Source: Buchnera aphidicola (Cinara cf. splendens/pseudotsugae 3390) (GTDB lineage: Bacteria; Pseudomonadota; Gammaproteobacteria; Enterobacterales; Enterobacteriaceae). Taken from it: a stretch of DNA of 64,000 nt. The position numbers were made by a program, and so were the translations under genes. Shown here piece by piece: positions 10,172 through 21,048 of this stretch. Where the stretch lies: the NCBI RefSeq assembly GCF_900698845.1, contig NZ_LR217692.1, forward strand, positions 380,778 to 444,777. The letters run 5' to 3'. The notes beneath the pieces are model-generated. The model had not been told where the DNA came from and ran no database searches. It saw nothing but the letters and a program-made list of their open reading frames with translations. Position 1 is the first letter of the stretch, and every line of letters begins with the position of its first letter.

Positions 10172-10543
10172 TCATAATACTTCTGGAGCTAAAGAAATAA
10201 TTTTCATAAAAGATTCTGTTCTTAATTCTCTTGTTACAGGACCAAATATCCGAGTCCCAATAGGCTGCCCGGTTGTATCATTTAAAATAACACATGCGTT
10301 ATTATCAAAACAAATCATTGATCCGTCTGATCTACGAATTCCTTTTTTAGTACGAACAATAACTGCTTTCATAACGTCACCTTTTTTAACCTTACTACGA
10401 GGAATTGCCTCTTTAATTGCTACTTTAATTATATCACCAATTCTAGCATATCGTCGACGAGAACCTCCTAATACTTTTATGCACATAACTAACCGAGCAC
10501 CAGAATTATCAGCTACATATAAAATGGTTTGTACTTGAATCAT
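10172..10543 (-). CDS. rplN: 50S ribosomal protein L14
   Basis: Large-subunit interface protein. It has the signatures [19 protein letters not shown] and [20 protein letters not shown]. It is 123 residues, full length, and is the first gene of the spc operon. The 126-base gap to rpsQ (10544-10669) is the largest inside this ribosomal block and matches the place of the E. coli spc promoter; I see no clear consensus there. Confidence 0.98.
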   Translation of the reverse strand: MIQVQTILYVADNSGARLVMCIKVLGGSRRRYARIGDIIKVAIKEAIPRSKVKKGDVMKAVIVRTKKGIRRSDGSMICFDNNACVILNDTTGQPIGTRIFGPVTRELRTESFMKIISLAPEVL

Positions 10544-10669
10544 ATATAATCCTATATTTTTCGTGTAAAATATAAAGTTTTAACAATATAAATATTAAAA
10601 TAATATAACAGAAGACATGAAACTATCTATTCATAATTCTCATGCCTCCGTGTATAAAAATAAAAAATT

Positions 10670-10924
10670 TTAAATAAAAGATTTTTCTAAAACGCGCAAA
10701 AGAGCCCAGGATTTAGTCTTAGAAATTGGTCGGCATTCATAAATTTCAACTATATCACCAATTTTGCAAGAATCTTGTGGATCATGTACACATAATTTTG
10801 TTCTTTTTTTTATAAATTTTCCATAAATAACATGTTTTATTTTACGATCTATATTTACAATTACAGATTTTTGCATTTTATTACTAACAACACAACCTTT
10901 CAAAATATTTTTTTTATCGCTCAT
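10670..10924 (-). CDS. rpsQ: 30S ribosomal protein S17
   Basis: Small-subunit OB-fold RNA-binding protein. It is 84 residues with [19 protein letters not shown] and [15 protein letters not shown]. It is the last gene of the S10 operon. Its ATG overlaps the rpmC stop codon by four bases (ATGA), so the two are probably translationally coupled. Confidence 0.97.
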   Translation of the reverse strand: MSDKKNILKGCVVSNKMQKSVIVNIDRKIKHVIYGKFIKKRTKLCVHDPQDSCKIGDIVEIYECRPISKTKSWALLRVLEKSFI

Positions 10925-11118
10925 GATGTATTATTTATCCGATCTACTAAAACAGTTTTAATACGCGCAATTTCTTTTCTAATTTTTTTTATTATATGCG
11001 TTTTTTTTAGTTTTCCAGATGCTAATTGTAAACGCATATTTAATTGTTCCTTCAATAACTCTAATAATTTTTTTTTTAAATCTTGTTTACTAGTATCGTA
11101 TTGTGTAATATTATGCAT
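10921..11118 (-). CDS. rpmC: 50S ribosomal protein L29
   Basis: Small helical protein at the tunnel exit that helps dock SRP and trigger factor. It is 65 residues, with [19 protein letters not shown] aligning to the family core. It overlaps rpsQ by four bases and follows rplP by two bases. S10 operon. Confidence 0.96.
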   Translation of the reverse strand: MHNITQYDTSKQDLKKKLLELLKEQLNMRLQLASGKLKKTHIIKKIRKEIARIKTVLVDRINNTS

Positions 11119-11120
11119 AA

Positions 11121-11531
11121 TTAGAATACCGTTTTAGAAACAAAAATAGTTTTAATAGGTAATTTAGATGAGGCTAACTTAAATACAGAACGTGATTCTT
11201 GTTCAGAAATACCTTTAATTTCATATAGTATTTTTCCAGGTTGAACTAAAGCAACCCAGTATTCTACATTTCCTTTACCTTTACCCATACGTACTTCTAA
11301 AGGTTTTTGTGTAATAGGTTTATCAGGAAAAACACGAATCCACATTTTTCCTTGACGTTTAACTGATCTAGTAATTGTCTTACGAGCTGATTCAATTTGT
11401 CTGGCTGTCAGTCTACCTCTGTTAATAGCTTTTAAACCATATGTTCCAAAACTTATTTTATTATCAACCGAAAGACCTCTATTTTTTCCTTTATGCATTT
11501 TACGAAACTTAGTACGTTTTGGTTGTAACAT
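11121..11531 (-). CDS. rplP: 50S ribosomal protein L16
   Basis: Large-subunit protein that positions the A-site tRNA. It starts [22 protein letters not shown] 11531 lies 7 bases after a GGGGA element. A GTG two codons upstream has no homology. It is 136 residues, as in E. coli, and includes [20 protein letters not shown] followed by MGKGKG. S10 operon. Confidence 0.97.
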   Translation of the reverse strand: MLQPKRTKFRKMHKGKNRGLSVDNKISFGTYGLKAINRGRLTARQIESARKTITRSVKRQGKMWIRVFPDKPITQKPLEVRMGKGKGNVEYWVALVQPGKILYEIKGISEQESRSVFKLASSKLPIKTIFVSKTVF

Positions 11532-11549
11532 ACACACATCCCCGTAATT

Positions 11550-12254
11550 TTATCTACGATATTTTCGAGAAAATTTTTTCATGAAACCAAATTTTTTTTT
11601 ATCTTGCAATTTATCTAAAACCATTCCACCTAATATTTCACCCTTAAAAATCCATACTTTCACACCTATAACTCCATATGTAGTATGTGCTTCTGATGCA
11701 CTATATTCAATATTCGCCCTTAAAGTATGCAAAGGAACCCTACCCTCCCTGTACCATTCTCTTCGCGCAATTTCTACTCCACCTAAACGTCCGCTTACTT
11801 CAACTTTTATACCTTTTGCGCCTTGACGTATAGCATTTTGTACAGAACGTTTCATAGCTCTACGAAACATTATTCTTCTCTCTAGTTGAGATGCAATGTT
11901 ATCAGCTACTAATTTAGCATCTAGTTCTGGTTTTCGAATTTCAGAAATATTAATTTGGGCTGGAACCGATGTTAACTTAGAAATTTGAATTCTTAATTTT
12001 TCAACATCTTCACCTTTTTTACCAATCACAATACCAGGTCTAGCTGTATAAATAGTTAATTTAATGCTTTTCGATAAACGTTCAATAATTATTTTCGAAA
12101 CAGATGCAGTAATCAACTTTTTCATTATAAATCTACGCACTTGAAAATCACTATCTATATAATTTGAAAATTCTTTTTTACTGGCAAACCAAATAGAATT
12201 CCATGATTTAATAATACCTAATCGCATACCATTAGGATGTACTTTTTGACCCAT
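11550..12254 (-). CDS. rpsC: 30S ribosomal protein S3
   Basis: Small-subunit mRNA entry protein with helicase activity together with S4 and S5. It contains the KH domain ([18 protein letters not shown]) and the C-terminal domain [20 protein letters not shown]. It is 234 residues, full length. The ATG shares one base with the rplV stop codon (TAATG). Confidence 0.98.
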   Translation of the reverse strand: MGQKVHPNGMRLGIIKSWNSIWFASKKEFSNYIDSDFQVRRFIMKKLITASVSKIIIERLSKSIKLTIYTARPGIVIGKKGEDVEKLRIQISKLTSVPAQINISEIRKPELDAKLVADNIASQLERRIMFRRAMKRSVQNAIRQGAKGIKVEVSGRLGGVEIARREWYREGRVPLHTLRANIEYSASEAHTTYGVIGVKVWIFKGEILGGMVLDKLQDKKKFGFMKKFSRKYRR

Positions 12255-12607
12255 TATAATCCTCCTCCATGACTTTTTATATCAGATAAAATAATTGTTA
12301 CATGACTAGTTCTTTTTAAAATTCTATCTGCTCTACCTTTTGCTCTAGGCATCATACGTTTCATACTACTGCCACTATTAACAAAAATTTGTGAAATAGT
12401 TAATATTTTTAAATCAATATTATAATTATGTTCAGCATTAGCTAAAGCTGAATGCAGTAATTTTTTTATTAACAATGCTGATTTTTTATTTACGCTAGAT
12501 AAAATTCGTAACGCCAACAATGCTTTTTTACCACGAATAACATTAGCTATTAAACGAATTTTTTGAGCAGAAGAACGAATTTGATTATATTTCGCTAATA
12601 TGTTCAT
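12254..12607 (-). CDS. rplV: 50S ribosomal protein L22
   Basis: Lines the nascent-peptide tunnel. It has 117 residues with the conserved beta-hairpin and the C-terminal [21 protein letters not shown] short glycine-rich extension (about seven residues beyond the E. coli end) runs up to the rpsC start, where the two genes share one base. S10 operon. Confidence 0.97.
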   Translation of the reverse strand: MNILAKYNQIRSSAQKIRLIANVIRGKKALLALRILSSVNKKSALLIKKLLHSALANAEHNYNIDLKILTISQIFVNSGSSMKRMMPRAKGRADRILKRTSHVTIILSDIKSHGGGL

Positions 12608-12624
12608 TTTTTTTTCTTTATTAT

Positions 12625-12909
12625 TTATTTTAAGGTTTTTTTAATTTTTTTGTCTGCAATATGTCCTCTATAAGTTCTAGTCATAGAAAATTCTCCTAAC
12701 TTATGACCAACCATTTCTTCCGTAATAAATACTGGAATATGCTGACGACCATTATGAACAGATATAGTTAAACCAATCATATTAGGAAAAATAGTAGAAC
12801 GTCTAGACCAGGTACGAACTGGTTTTTTTTTTTTTTCTTTTAAAGACTTCTGAATTTTTTTTAATAAATGACCATCAATAAAAGGACCTTTCCGGAGAGA
12901 ACGAGGCAT
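12625..12909 (-). CDS. rpsS: 30S ribosomal protein S19
   Basis: Small-subunit head protein that binds near the A site. It starts [18 protein letters not shown], and ATG 12909 follows AGGA by 9 bases. It is 94 residues with [18 protein letters not shown] and [16 protein letters not shown]. The gene contains a 14-base A tract (plus-strand T run at about 12823-12836) that is still in frame, so slippage here would hurt an essential protein. Confidence 0.97.
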   Translation of the reverse strand: MPRSLRKGPFIDGHLLKKIQKSLKEKKKKPVRTWSRRSTIFPNMIGLTISVHNGRQHIPVFITEEMVGHKLGEFSMTRTYRGHIADKKIKKTLK

Positions 12910-12926
12910 ATACAATTATCCTATAG

Positions 12927-13748
12927 TTATTTTTTTCTATGGCGTATAATAAATGATTCAGTTCGTTTATTTTTACGAGTTTTTTTACCTTTCGTATTTA
13001 CACCCCATGGACTAACCGGGTGTTTACCGAAATTCCTTCCTTCACCACCACCATGTGGATGATCAATAGGATTCATAGCTGTACCGCGTACTGTAGGTCG
13101 AACACCTCGACGACGAGTAGCTCCAGCTTTACCTAACATACGTAACATATGTTCTGAATTACCTACTTCACCTATTGTAGCTCGACATTCTATATGTATT
13201 TTCCTTAATTCTCCTGAACGTAATCGAACAACAGCATACGTATCGTCTTTAGAAATTAATTGCGCATAACTACCAGCAGATCTTGCTATTTGCCCTCCTT
13301 TACCTATTTTTACTTCAATATTATGCATTACCGTTCCTATAGGAATATTTTTAATAGGTAAAGAGTTTCCAGTTTTAATTGATACTGAAGAACCTGATTC
13401 AATTACATCACCTATTTGAATACCTTTAGGTTCTAAAATATAATATCTACTACCATCTTTATATAATATAAGTGCAATATTAGACGATCGGTTTGGATCA
13501 TATTCAATCCTTTGAACAACTGCTTTAATATTATCTTTGCATCGTTTGAAATCAATACAACGATACAATCTTTTATGTCCTCCACCTATATGTCTAGTAG
13601 TAATACGACCGTAATTATTTCTTCCTCCAGTTTTAACTTTAGTCTGTAAAAGAGGTGCGTACGGTTTTCCCTTATACAAACCAGGATTATTTACTTTAAT
13701 TACATGACGCCTACCAGGAGATGTTGGCTTACATTTTATAATTGTCAC
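12927..13748 (-). CDS. rplB: 50S ribosomal protein L2
   Basis: Largest conserved peptidyl-transferase-centre protein. It is 273 residues, exactly the E. coli length. The functionally important C-terminal region [14 protein letters not shown] is intact. S10 operon between rplW and rpsS. Confidence 0.99.
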   Translation of the reverse strand: MTIIKCKPTSPGRRHVIKVNNPGLYKGKPYAPLLQTKVKTGGRNNYGRITTRHIGGGHKRLYRCIDFKRCKDNIKAVVQRIEYDPNRSSNIALILYKDGSRYYILEPKGIQIGDVIESGSSVSIKTGNSLPIKNIPIGTVMHNIEVKIGKGGQIARSAGSYAQLISKDDTYAVVRLRSGELRKIHIECRATIGEVGNSEHMLRMLGKAGATRRRGVRPTVRGTAMNPIDHPHGGGEGRNFGKHPVSPWGVNTKGKKTRKNKRTESFIIRHRKK

Positions 13749-13766
13749 ATAAACTCCTTATCATAT

Positions 13767-14069
13767 TCATTTAGAATGTCCTAAAAATTCTAAGTTTTGA
13801 CCGGATTGTAAAATTACATAAGCTTTCTTCCAATCCATGCGCTTACATATTTTATTTTTTTGACGTTTTGTCTTTCCTTTAATAATTAAGGTATTTATTT
13901 TATATACTCGAACCTGAAAAATTTTTTCAATAGCTAATTTAATTTCTAATTTAGTAACATTTTTTTTTACTTTAACTACTACAGTATTATGTTGTTGCAT
14001 AGAATTGGATGTTTTTTCAGAAACATGCGGAGATAATAGTACTTTTAATAATTTTTCTGTAAGTATCAT
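13767..14069 (-). CDS. rplW: 50S ribosomal protein L23
   Basis: Tunnel-exit protein, docking site of trigger factor and SRP. It is 100 residues and full length, with [12 protein letters not shown] at the N-terminus and GRKKAYV-like GRK-to-WKK change near the C-terminus (DWKKAYVIL). It overlaps rplD by four bases (ATGA). Confidence 0.96.
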   Translation of the reverse strand: MILTEKLLKVLLSPHVSEKTSNSMQQHNTVVVKVKKNVTKLEIKLAIEKIFQVRVYKINTLIIKGKTKRQKNKICKRMDWKKAYVILQSGQNLEFLGHSK

Positions 14070-14671
14070 TGAAACATATCCTCAATTTTTTTAATCGCTG
14101 ATACTGTAATTAATACGGTATCATATGATATCAAACTAACAGGATTAATGGCGTTAACACTTAAAACACATACATAATACAAGTTTCTAGCAGCATAAGA
14201 CAAATTTTGATTAATCGGATCCGCAATAATCAAAACACGTTTGAAATTCATAGATTGTAATTTTTTAAACAAAATTTTTGTTTTAGGAGATTCTAAAAAA
14301 AAATCCGCAAATAAAAATAAACGATTTTGTCTAATCAATTCTGAAAAAATACTTTTCAAAGCACCTTGATACATTTTTTTATTTATTTTCAAAATATACT
14401 TTTTAGGTTTAGCCGCAAAAGTTACACCACCTGATCTCCAAATAGGACTTCTTAAAGATCCTGCTCGTGCTTTACCTGTACCTTTCTGTCTCCATGGTTT
14501 TTTACCTGAACCAGATACTTCTGAACGACTTTTTTGAGCTTTACTTCCTTGTCTTTTACGAGCTAAATAGGTAACTACGATTTGATGAACGAGAGGCTCA
14601 TTAAACGATACATTAAAAATCTTCTCAGATAATACATGTATTTTATTAGTATCCTGTAATATCAATTCCAT
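14066..14671 (-). CDS. rplD: 50S ribosomal protein L4
   Basis: Lines the exit tunnel; in E. coli it also represses the S10 operon by attenuation at its leader. It shows [20 protein letters not shown] and [18 protein letters not shown] 14671, 8 bases after AGGAG, gives 201 residues, as in E. coli. A GTG three codons upstream is rejected. Residues of the extended loop are conserved, so autogenous control is conceivable but not shown. Confidence 0.97.
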   Translation of the reverse strand: MELILQDTNKIHVLSEKIFNVSFNEPLVHQIVVTYLARKRQGSKAQKSRSEVSGSGKKPWRQKGTGKARAGSLRSPIWRSGGVTFAAKPKKYILKINKKMYQGALKSIFSELIRQNRLFLFADFFLESPKTKILFKKLQSMNFKRVLIIADPINQNLSYAARNLYYVCVLSVNAINPVSLISYDTVLITVSAIKKIEDMFQ

Positions 14672-14684
14672 ACTCCACACTCCT

Positions 14685-15317
14685 TTATTTTTCCTTAACA
14701 GAAGGTTTTAAAACTACATCGCTTCCAATATAACCAGGAATAGATCCTTTAATTAACATTATTTTTTTAATATCATCTATTTTAATAATGCTTAAATTTT
14801 GAATGGTAATACATGTATTACCTAAATGACCAGACATTTTTTTACCCTTAAAAACACGTCCGGGAGTTTGATTTTGACCAATCGAACCTGGAACACGATG
14901 AGATAAAGAATTTCCGTGAGTAGCATCTTGCATTCTAAAATTCCAGCGCTTAACTGTACCAGAAAATCCTTTTCCTTTTGAAACACCAGTTACATCTACT
15001 TGTTTCACGTTACTAAACGAATTAATAGTTATTCTTTGACCACATTTAAATTGCAATGCTTTTTTACATCTAAATTCCCATAAACCTCTACCTACAAAGG
15101 CTTTGTGTTTTAAAAAATGACCTTTTTCTGGTTTTAAAATATTATTTTTTTTTTTTATTCCTGTAGTTACTTGAACAGATTCATAATTATCTGTTTTTAA
15201 CGATTTAATCTGTACTACAAAGTTATCTAGAACTTCTATCAAAGTTACTGGTATAGATAAACTGTCCTCTGTAAAAATACGCGTAATTCCTAATTTTTTT
15301 CCTACTAAACCTATCAT
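14685..15317 (-). CDS. rplC: 50S ribosomal protein L3
   Basis: Early assembly protein near the peptidyl transferase centre. It is 210 residues. The segments [40 protein letters not shown] and [14 protein letters not shown] form the glycine-rich finger that includes the methylatable glutamine. S10 operon, after rpsJ. Confidence 0.98.
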   Translation of the reverse strand: MIGLVGKKLGITRIFTEDSLSIPVTLIEVLDNFVVQIKSLKTDNYESVQVTTGIKKKNNILKPEKGHFLKHKAFVGRGLWEFRCKKALQFKCGQRITINSFSNVKQVDVTGVSKGKGFSGTVKRWNFRMQDATHGNSLSHRVPGSIGQNQTPGRVFKGKKMSGHLGNTCITIQNLSIIKIDDIKKIMLIKGSIPGYIGSDVVLKPSVKEK

Positions 15318-15368
15318 TTCTGATTTACCTTTATTAATTGATAAATAAAATTGTATACTAAATTACTT

Positions 15369-15680
15369 TTAACCTAAACTAATTTGTACATCTACACCGG
15401 CAGCAAGATCTAGTCGCATTAAAGCATCTACAGTTTTTTCAGTTGGCTGAACAATATCAATTAATCGCTTATGAGTTCTAATTTCATATTGATCACGAGC
15501 ATCTTTATTAACATGTGGAGATATTAAAATAGTAAACCGTTCCTTTTTTGTAGGTAAAGGAATAGGGCCTAAAACTTTAGCACCAGTACGTTTTGCTGTA
15601 TCTACAATTTCTATAGTAGATTGATCAATTAAACGATAATCAAAAGCCTTTAAACGAATACGAATTCTTTGATTCTGCAT
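15369..15680 (-). CDS. rpsJ: 30S ribosomal protein S10
   Basis: Small-subunit head protein; in E. coli it is also NusE, a NusB/NusG partner in antitermination. It is 103 residues with [15 protein letters not shown] and [23 protein letters not shown] 15680 follows GGAG at a good distance. It is the first gene of the S10 operon, with a leader of about 180 bases before the upstream hairpin. Confidence 0.98.
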   Translation of the reverse strand: MQNQRIRIRLKAFDYRLIDQSTIEIVDTAKRTGAKVLGPIPLPTKKERFTILISPHVNKDARDQYEIRTHKRLIDIVQPTEKTVDALMRLDLAAGVDVQISLG

Positions 15681-15767
15681 AAATACAGCACTCCTTTATT
15701 TAAATAAAAATTATCCCTATAAACTTCTCTTAAAAAAAATCAACATATTTATAAGTATGAATAATTC

Positions 15768-15797
15768 ATTATAAAAAACGGGTTTAAAATTTTTACA
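15768..15797 (-). promoter_or_regulatory. Candidate promoter of the S10 operon
   Basis: On the minus strand a perfect TATAAT lies at 15773-15768. About 18 bases upstream is a weak -35 (TGTAAA at 15797-15792). It would give a leader of about 85 bases for rpsJ. The position suits the S10 operon, but in such AT-rich DNA a TATAAT alone is weak evidence. Confidence 0.35.
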
Positions 15798-15860
15798 CAC
15801 AACACAAAATATTAATTTTTAAAAGTAATTAAAATTAAATTTCTATTTATATTTTTGATA

Positions 15861-15894
15861 TGTCAAGAAAAGAGATAAAGCTCTATTCTTGACA
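15861..15894. terminator. Hairpin between tuf and rpsJ
   Basis: A 9-bp perfect stem (TGTCAAGAA / TTCTTGACA), an A-A mismatch, then 4 more pairs (AGAG / CTCT) around a 6-base loop. It lies 42 bases after the tuf stop on the minus strand. There is no U tract on either side, so it may be a processing or 3'-stabilising hairpin rather than a strict intrinsic terminator. It marks the boundary between the str and S10 operons. Confidence 0.6.
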
Positions 15895-15917
15895 AAACAC
15901 AAAAACATTGATATATA
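15889..15917 (+). promoter_or_regulatory. Consensus-like sigma-70 promoter directed antisense into tuf
   Basis: On the plus strand TTGACA (15889-15894) is followed after 17 bases by TATATA (15912-15917), which continues into TATAAT (15914-15919). The -35 box is also the right arm of the tuf/rpsJ hairpin. No plus-strand gene follows; transcription would run antisense into tuf. It may be a chance match. Confidence 0.35.
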
Positions 15918-15935
15918 ATAAAATTTATATTAATA

Positions 15936-17120
15936 TTATGCAATAACTTTTATAACTACACCTGCTCCAACCGTTCTACCTCCTTCTCGAATTGCAAAGC
16001 GTAATCCTTCAGACATAGCAATAGGATGTATTAAAGTTACTGTCATTTTTATGTTGTCACCAGGCATAACCATTTCTACATTCTCTGGTAATTCAATTGA
16101 TCCTGTAACATCCGTAGTACGAAAATAAAATTGAGGACGATATCCTTTAAAAAAAGGAGTATGTCTTCCTCCTTCTTCTTTAGATAATACATATACTTCA
16201 GATTCAAATTTTAAATGAGGATGAATAGTACCAGGTTTAGCTAGAACTTGTCCGCGCTCAATATCATCACGTTTAGTTCCTCTTAATAAAATGCCAACAT
16301 TTTCTCCAGCACGACCTTCATCCAACAATTTACGAAACATTTCTACCCCTGTGCATATTGTTTTAACTGTCGGTTTAATTCCTACAATTTCAATTTCTTC
16401 ACCAACCTTTACAATACCTCGCTCAATACGCCCAGTTACTACTGTGCCTCTACCCGAAATAGAAAATACATCTTCTATTGGTAATAGAAAAGGAGCATCA
16501 ATTGCTCTTGTTGGTATAGGAATATATTTATCTAAATGATTAGACAATTCAATAATTTTGTCTTCCCAAATTTTATCACCTTCTAAAGCTTTTAAAGCAG
16601 ATCCTCTAACAATTGGAATATCATCTCCTGGAAAATCATATTGTGTCAATAAATCACGTACTTCCATCTCTACTAATTCTAATAATTCTTCATCATCTAC
16701 CATATCACATTTATTTAAAAAAACGATAATATGCGGAACACCAACTTGTCTACCTAATAGGATGTGCTCACGAGTTTGCGGCATAGGACCATCGGTAGCA
16801 GCTACTACTAGAATCGCTCCATCCATTTGAGCAGCTCCAGTAATCATATTCTTTATATAATCTGCATGTCCAGGACAATCAACATGAGCATAATGACGAA
16901 GTTCTGTATCATATTCAACATGCGAAGTATTAATAGTAATTCCTCTAGCTTTCTCTTCTGGAGCATTGTCAATTTGTTCAAAAGCACAAGCTTTACCACC
17001 AAATCGTTTAGATAAAACAGTCGTAATAGCTGCTGTTAAAGTAGTTTTTCCATGATCCACATGTCCAATAGTTCCCACATTAATATGTGGTTTAGAACGA
17101 TTAAATTTTTCTTTTGACAT
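15936..17120 (-). CDS. tuf: Elongation factor Tu
   Basis: GTPase that delivers aminoacyl-tRNA to the ribosome. The G domain has [16 protein letters not shown] and NKCD, followed by domains 2 and 3 with the C-terminal [10 protein letters not shown]. It is 394 residues. Two adjacent ATGs exist (17123 and 17120); the second matches the family start MSKEKF and is better spaced from GGAA. It is the last gene of rpsL-rpsG-fusA-tuf. It is more conserved than most neighbours, as expected for an abundant factor. Confidence 0.98.
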   Translation of the reverse strand: MSKEKFNRSKPHINVGTIGHVDHGKTTLTAAITTVLSKRFGGKACAFEQIDNAPEEKARGITINTSHVEYDTELRHYAHVDCPGHADYIKNMITGAAQMDGAILVVAATDGPMPQTREHILLGRQVGVPHIIVFLNKCDMVDDEELLELVEMEVRDLLTQYDFPGDDIPIVRGSALKALEGDKIWEDKIIELSNHLDKYIPIPTRAIDAPFLLPIEDVFSISGRGTVVTGRIERGIVKVGEEIEIVGIKPTVKTICTGVEMFRKLLDEGRAGENVGILLRGTKRDDIERGQVLAKPGTIHPHLKFESEVYVLSKEEGGRHTPFFKGYRPQFYFRTTDVTGSIELPENVEMVMPGDNIKMTVTLIHPIAMSEGLRFAIREGGRTVGAGVVIKVIA

Positions 17121-17197
17121 CATTTATTCCTGTAGTTATTTAACTCATTTTTTAAAAACAATTACTCAAATTATTACATATTTTATAAAAAATAAGA

Positions 17198-19303
17198 TTA
17201 TCGATTAGAGATAATATCTGTACAAATTGTTTTTGGTGCTTCAGTATACTTTATAAATTCCATAGAATACGATGCTCTACCTTGTGTTTGAGAGCGTAAA
17301 TCAGTTGCATATCCAAACATTTCAGACAAAGGAATGTGTGCTTTAATGTTTTTTCCACCTAAAGAATCATCTGTCATTCCTTCAATAATCCCTCTACGTC
17401 GATTAATATCTCCAATTACATCTCCCATGTATTCTCCAGGAGTTTCCACCTCTACTTGCATAATTGGTTCCAACAAAATTGGTTGTGCTTGTTTAAAAGC
17501 TGCCTTAAATGCATAAGAAGCAGCTAGCTTAAAAGCTAATTCAGAAGAATCTACATCATGATAAGAACCATCGTGTAAACGAATACCGATACCAACTACA
17601 GGATATCCTGCCAGTGGACCAGATTTTAATTGTTCTTGTATACCTTTATCAATAGAAGAAATATACTCTCCAGGAATTACTCCACCTTTAATATCATTAA
17701 TAAATGAATATCCAGAACTATTAGTTTTTAAAGGAAAAATATCAATTATAACATGTCCATACTGACCACGACCACCGGACTGTTTTATATGTTTACCTTC
17801 TACACCTACTACTTTAGTTAAAATAGTTTCACGATAAGCAACTTGTGGTTTTCCAATATTTGCATCTACATTAAACTCACGCTTCATGCGATCAATTATA
17901 ATCTCTAAGTGTAGTTCTCCCATACCTGCAACAATAGTTTGATTAGATTCATGATCTGTCCATACTCTAAAAGAAGGATCTTCTCTAGCCAGTCTATTTA
18001 AAGCAAGTCCCATTTTTTCTTGATCAGCTTTAGTTTTTGGTTCTACAGCAATCGATATAACTGGTTCTGGAAAATCCATCTTTTCTAATATAACTGGATT
18101 CTTTACATCACACAATGTATCTCCTGTAGTAACATTTTTTAAACCAATAGCTGCAGCAATATCACCTGAATATACTACTTTAATTTCTTCACGTTTGTTT
18201 GCATGCATTTGTACAATTCGACCAAATCTTTCAGTATGATTTTTTACAGAGTTTAAAACTACATCTCCTGATCGAACGATACCAGAATAAACACGAAAAA
18301 AAGTTAAATTTCCTACAAAAGAATCAGAAGCAATTTTAAAAGCAAGAGCAGAAAAAGGCTGTTTATCATTTAATTTACAGTTAGAAACAGAAACATCTTG
18401 GTCACGTATAAAATTTTTCATATCATGAAGATCAGCTGGTGATGGTAAATATTCAATAATTGCATCTAATAAAGCCTGTACACCTTTATTTTTAAATGCT
18501 GAACCACATGTTATTAAAGTAATTTCATTATTTAAAGCTCTCTTTCTTAATCCTAATTTAATATCATCTTCACTTAATTCTTCAGTTTGTAAATATTTTT
18601 CCATTAATTGATCATTTGCTTCAGCAGCAATTTCAACTAAATTCATGTGCCATTTTTTTGAAATAGATAATAATTCTTCCGGAATATCATAATATTTAAA
18701 AGTTACACCTTGATCTTTTTCAAGCCACTTAATAGCTTTCATTTTTATTAAATCAACTACGCCTTTAAAAGTTTCTTCTGAACCAATAGCTAATTGAATA
18801 GGTACCGCTACAGTATGTAGTCGAGTATGAATTTGATCTACTACTTTAAAAAAATCAGCACCTACTCGATCCATTTTATTTATAAAAGCAATACGAGGAA
18901 CTTTATATTTATTCGCCTGTCTCCATACAGTTTCTGATTGTGGTTGTACTCCTCCTACAGCACAATAAATCATTACTACTCCATCTAATATTCTCATAGA
19001 TCGTTCTACTTCAATTGTAAAGTCAACATGACCAGGAGTATCAATAATATTAATCCTGTGCGATAAAAATTGTTTAGCCATACCTGACCAAAAAGTGGTA
19101 GTTGCAGCAGAAGTAATAGTAATACCGCGTTCTTGTTCTTGAGCCATCCAATCCATTGTAGCTGCACCATCATGCACTTCGCCAATTTTATGATTAATTC
19201 CAGTATAAAACAATATACGTTCCGTTGTAGTGGTTTTACCTGCATCAATATGTGCACTAATACCAATATTCCGATACTGAGCAATCGGTGTTGTACGAGC
19301 CAT
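17198..19303 (-). CDS. fusA: Elongation factor G
   Basis: GTPase that drives tRNA-mRNA translocation and, with RRF, ribosome recycling. The G1 motif [13 protein letters not shown] is near residues 17-29, with DTPGHVDF and NKMDR after it; domains II-V follow. It is 701 residues (704 in E. coli). The start ATG 19303 follows GAGG closely. Str operon between rpsG and tuf. Confidence 0.98.
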   Translation of the reverse strand: MARTTPIAQYRNIGISAHIDAGKTTTTERILFYTGINHKIGEVHDGAATMDWMAQEQERGITITSAATTTFWSGMAKQFLSHRINIIDTPGHVDFTIEVERSMRILDGVVMIYCAVGGVQPQSETVWRQANKYKVPRIAFINKMDRVGADFFKVVDQIHTRLHTVAVPIQLAIGSEETFKGVVDLIKMKAIKWLEKDQGVTFKYYDIPEELLSISKKWHMNLVEIAAEANDQLMEKYLQTEELSEDDIKLGLRKRALNNEITLITCGSAFKNKGVQALLDAIIEYLPSPADLHDMKNFIRDQDVSVSNCKLNDKQPFSALAFKIASDSFVGNLTFFRVYSGIVRSGDVVLNSVKNHTERFGRIVQMHANKREEIKVVYSGDIAAAIGLKNVTTGDTLCDVKNPVILEKMDFPEPVISIAVEPKTKADQEKMGLALNRLAREDPSFRVWTDHESNQTIVAGMGELHLEIIIDRMKREFNVDANIGKPQVAYRETILTKVVGVEGKHIKQSGGRGQYGHVIIDIFPLKTNSSGYSFINDIKGGVIPGEYISSIDKGIQEQLKSGPLAGYPVVGIGIRLHDGSYHDVDSSELAFKLAASYAFKAAFKQAQPILLEPIMQVEVETPGEYMGDVIGDINRRRGIIEGMTDDSLGGKNIKAHIPLSEMFGYATDLRSQTQGRASYSMEFIKYTEAPKTICTDIISNR

Positions 19304-19382
19304 AAAAATCCTCTTGCAAATCTGTTTTTTATAAAAATAAAAAATATATCGTTAAATAATGTAATTTTCAAAAAATATACAC

Positions 19383-19853
19383 TTACCAGCGATAATGAGC
19401 AAAAGCTTTATTCGCATCTGCCATCTTATGAACTTCTTCACGTTTTCGAACCGCTGAACCTTTATTTCCTATAGCATCTAATAATTCATTAGTCAATCGA
19501 ATTGACATAGATTTGTCTGTACGCTTACGAGCTGCAGCTACAATCCATCGCATAGCTAAAGCATTTTTTCTGGTTGGACGAACTTCAACTGGAACTTGAT
19601 ACGTCGATCCTCCTACACGACGAGATTTTACTTCTACTGATGGTTTAACATTATCTAAAGCTAAAATAAAAATATCTAATTCTTCTTTTTTTATTTTTTG
19701 AGAAACAGCTGATAAAGCTGAATAAACGATATTTTCAGCAATAGATTTTTTACCGTCAACCATTAATATATTAATAAATTTAGCTAACAAATCTGAAGAA
19801 AATTTTGGATCAGGTAAAATTTTACGCTGCCCTATTATACGACGACGAGGCAT
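19383..19853 (-). CDS. rpsG: 30S ribosomal protein S7
   Basis: Nucleates assembly of the small-subunit head and, in E. coli, represses the str operon. It is 156 residues with [19 protein letters not shown] and the C-terminal [16 protein letters not shown] 19853 follows GGAG. Second gene of the rpsL-rpsG-fusA-tuf part. Confidence 0.98.
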   Translation of the reverse strand: MPRRRIIGQRKILPDPKFSSDLLAKFINILMVDGKKSIAENIVYSALSAVSQKIKKEELDIFILALDNVKPSVEVKSRRVGGSTYQVPVEVRPTRKNALAMRWIVAAARKRTDKSMSIRLTNELLDAIGNKGSAVRKREEVHKMADANKAFAHYRW

Positions 19854-19875
19854 ATTAACACTCCTTAATAATATT

Positions 19876-20250
19876 TTATACTTTTAACTTCTTAACACCG
19901 TATTTAGATCGACTTTTTTTTCTATCTTTAACACCAGAACAATCCAAGGAACCTCTAACTACATGATAACGAACACCGGGTAAATCTTTCACCCGACCAC
20001 CTCGAATTAAAATCACTGAATGTTCTTGTAAATTATGTCCTTCACCCCCAATATATGCTGTAACTTCATAACCATTTGTTAATTTAACACGACATACTTT
20101 TCTTAATGCAGAATTCGGTTTTTTGGGAGTGGTTGTATATACTCGTGTACAGACACCTCTTCGTTGAGGACATCCGGATAAAGCAGGAACATTTGTTTTG
20201 ATTATTTTTCGGATCCTAGGAGTACGGACCAGTTGATTAATTGTAGACAT
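19876..20250 (-). CDS. rpsL: 30S ribosomal protein S12
   Basis: Decoding-centre protein and classical streptomycin target. It is 124 residues. [19 protein letters not shown] and the loop [13 protein letters not shown] with the modifiable Asp are intact. Lys at the position in [12 protein letters not shown] is the wild-type, streptomycin-sensitive state. It follows tusB, as in E. coli. Confidence 0.98.
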   Translation of the reverse strand: MSTINQLVRTPRIRKIIKTNVPALSGCPQRRGVCTRVYTTTPKKPNSALRKVCRVKLTNGYEVTAYIGGEGHNLQEHSVILIRGGRVKDLPGVRYHVVRGSLDCSGVKDRKKSRSKYGVKKLKV

Positions 20251-20362
20251 ACATTCTCCAAAATACTTTATTTTAAAAATTCACTAAAAAAACCTCTAAC
20301 TATATCTAAAATTAGATAAATATTACGATATTCTACTTATATAAAATAATTTATTACAATAC

Positions 20363-20653
20363 TTACCAAGTCATATTAGAGGTATGACCATACGTTAAAA
20401 AAACAAAACTTTCATAATTTAATAAAATTAAATTATTTTTTTTATTTTTTTGTAATAATCCTCTAGCAAATAAATCATTTTCCAAGAAATAAATTAAATT
20501 AAAATTTTTATATATTTTTTTTAAATAAGAATCATTAATCACACTTAGTATTACACCATCCTGAATACATATTAAATCATCAAATTTAGAGCTAAAAGAC
20601 AACAAAGAAGGTATAGATATTCGATATGGAGAATTTAATAAAATATGTAACAT
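20363..20653 (-). CDS. tusB: tRNA 2-thiouridine relay subunit TusB
   Basis: Part of the TusBCD complex, which passes sulfur from TusA to TusE for 2-thiolation of wobble U34 by MnmA. It matches TusB in DDLICIQDGVILSV, ENDLFARGL and the C-terminal ending NMTW. I start at ATG 20653 (96 residues, E. coli 95). A TTG four codons upstream directly abuts tusC but lacks homology. It follows tusC by 12 bases. Confidence 0.9.
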   Translation of the reverse strand: MLHILLNSPYRISIPSLLSFSSKFDDLICIQDGVILSVINDSYLKKIYKNFNLIYFLENDLFARGLLQKNKKNNLILLNYESFVFLTYGHTSNMTW

Positions 20654-20665
20654 ATTATTTGACAA

Positions 20666-21025
20666 TCACCATTTTACAATAAAATCAAATTGATTGATTT
20701 GACTTTTAATACAAGATTTATTTAAAAATTCTACTGGTAATAAAAAGTCATCATAATCTTTAAAACCGCGTTGATAAGCTGATCTTTTACAAAAAAAAAA
20801 GTTTTTTATTCCATATAAAAGCAAAACCTTAAATGAAAGAGAATAATTATGTAGTTTAACTAATTCTGGTTTTTGATGTAATGTTAATTGAAATACACCA
20901 TCATCAATAAAAAAAAGAGCAATTTTCTTGCAACTAAATGAGCAAGAAATAACAAAATCAAGCCCTTCTCTACTGAGATTATCTCCATATGGAGCACTAG
21001 AAAAAACAAAAGCTATTGATTTCAT
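20666..21025 (-). CDS. tusC: tRNA 2-thiouridine relay subunit TusC
   Basis: Middle subunit of the TusBCD heterohexamer. It is 119 residues, as in E. coli, with SIAFVFSSAPYGDNLSREGLD at the N-terminus (in two parts) and a DsrE-type fold expected. The neighbours tusD and tusB in the order tusD-tusC-tusB confirm identity. Confidence 0.9.
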   Translation of the reverse strand: MKSIAFVFSSAPYGDNLSREGLDFVISCSFSCKKIALFFIDDGVFQLTLHQKPELVKLHNYSLSFKVLLLYGIKNFFFCKRSAYQRGFKDYDDFLLPVEFLNKSCIKSQINQFDFIVKW

Positions 21026-21048
21026 AAAAAATAAATATATTTCTAAAA

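Noticed and set aside
10832..11137. Hydrophobic 101-residue open frame on the plus strand across rpsQ and rpmC
   Set aside because: Antisense to two ribosomal protein genes; hydrophobicity comes from the complement of Lys-rich codons.
16291..17015. Three open frames on the plus strand inside tuf
   Set aside because: They mirror the conserved EF-Tu codons on the other strand and have no homology or ribosome binding sites.
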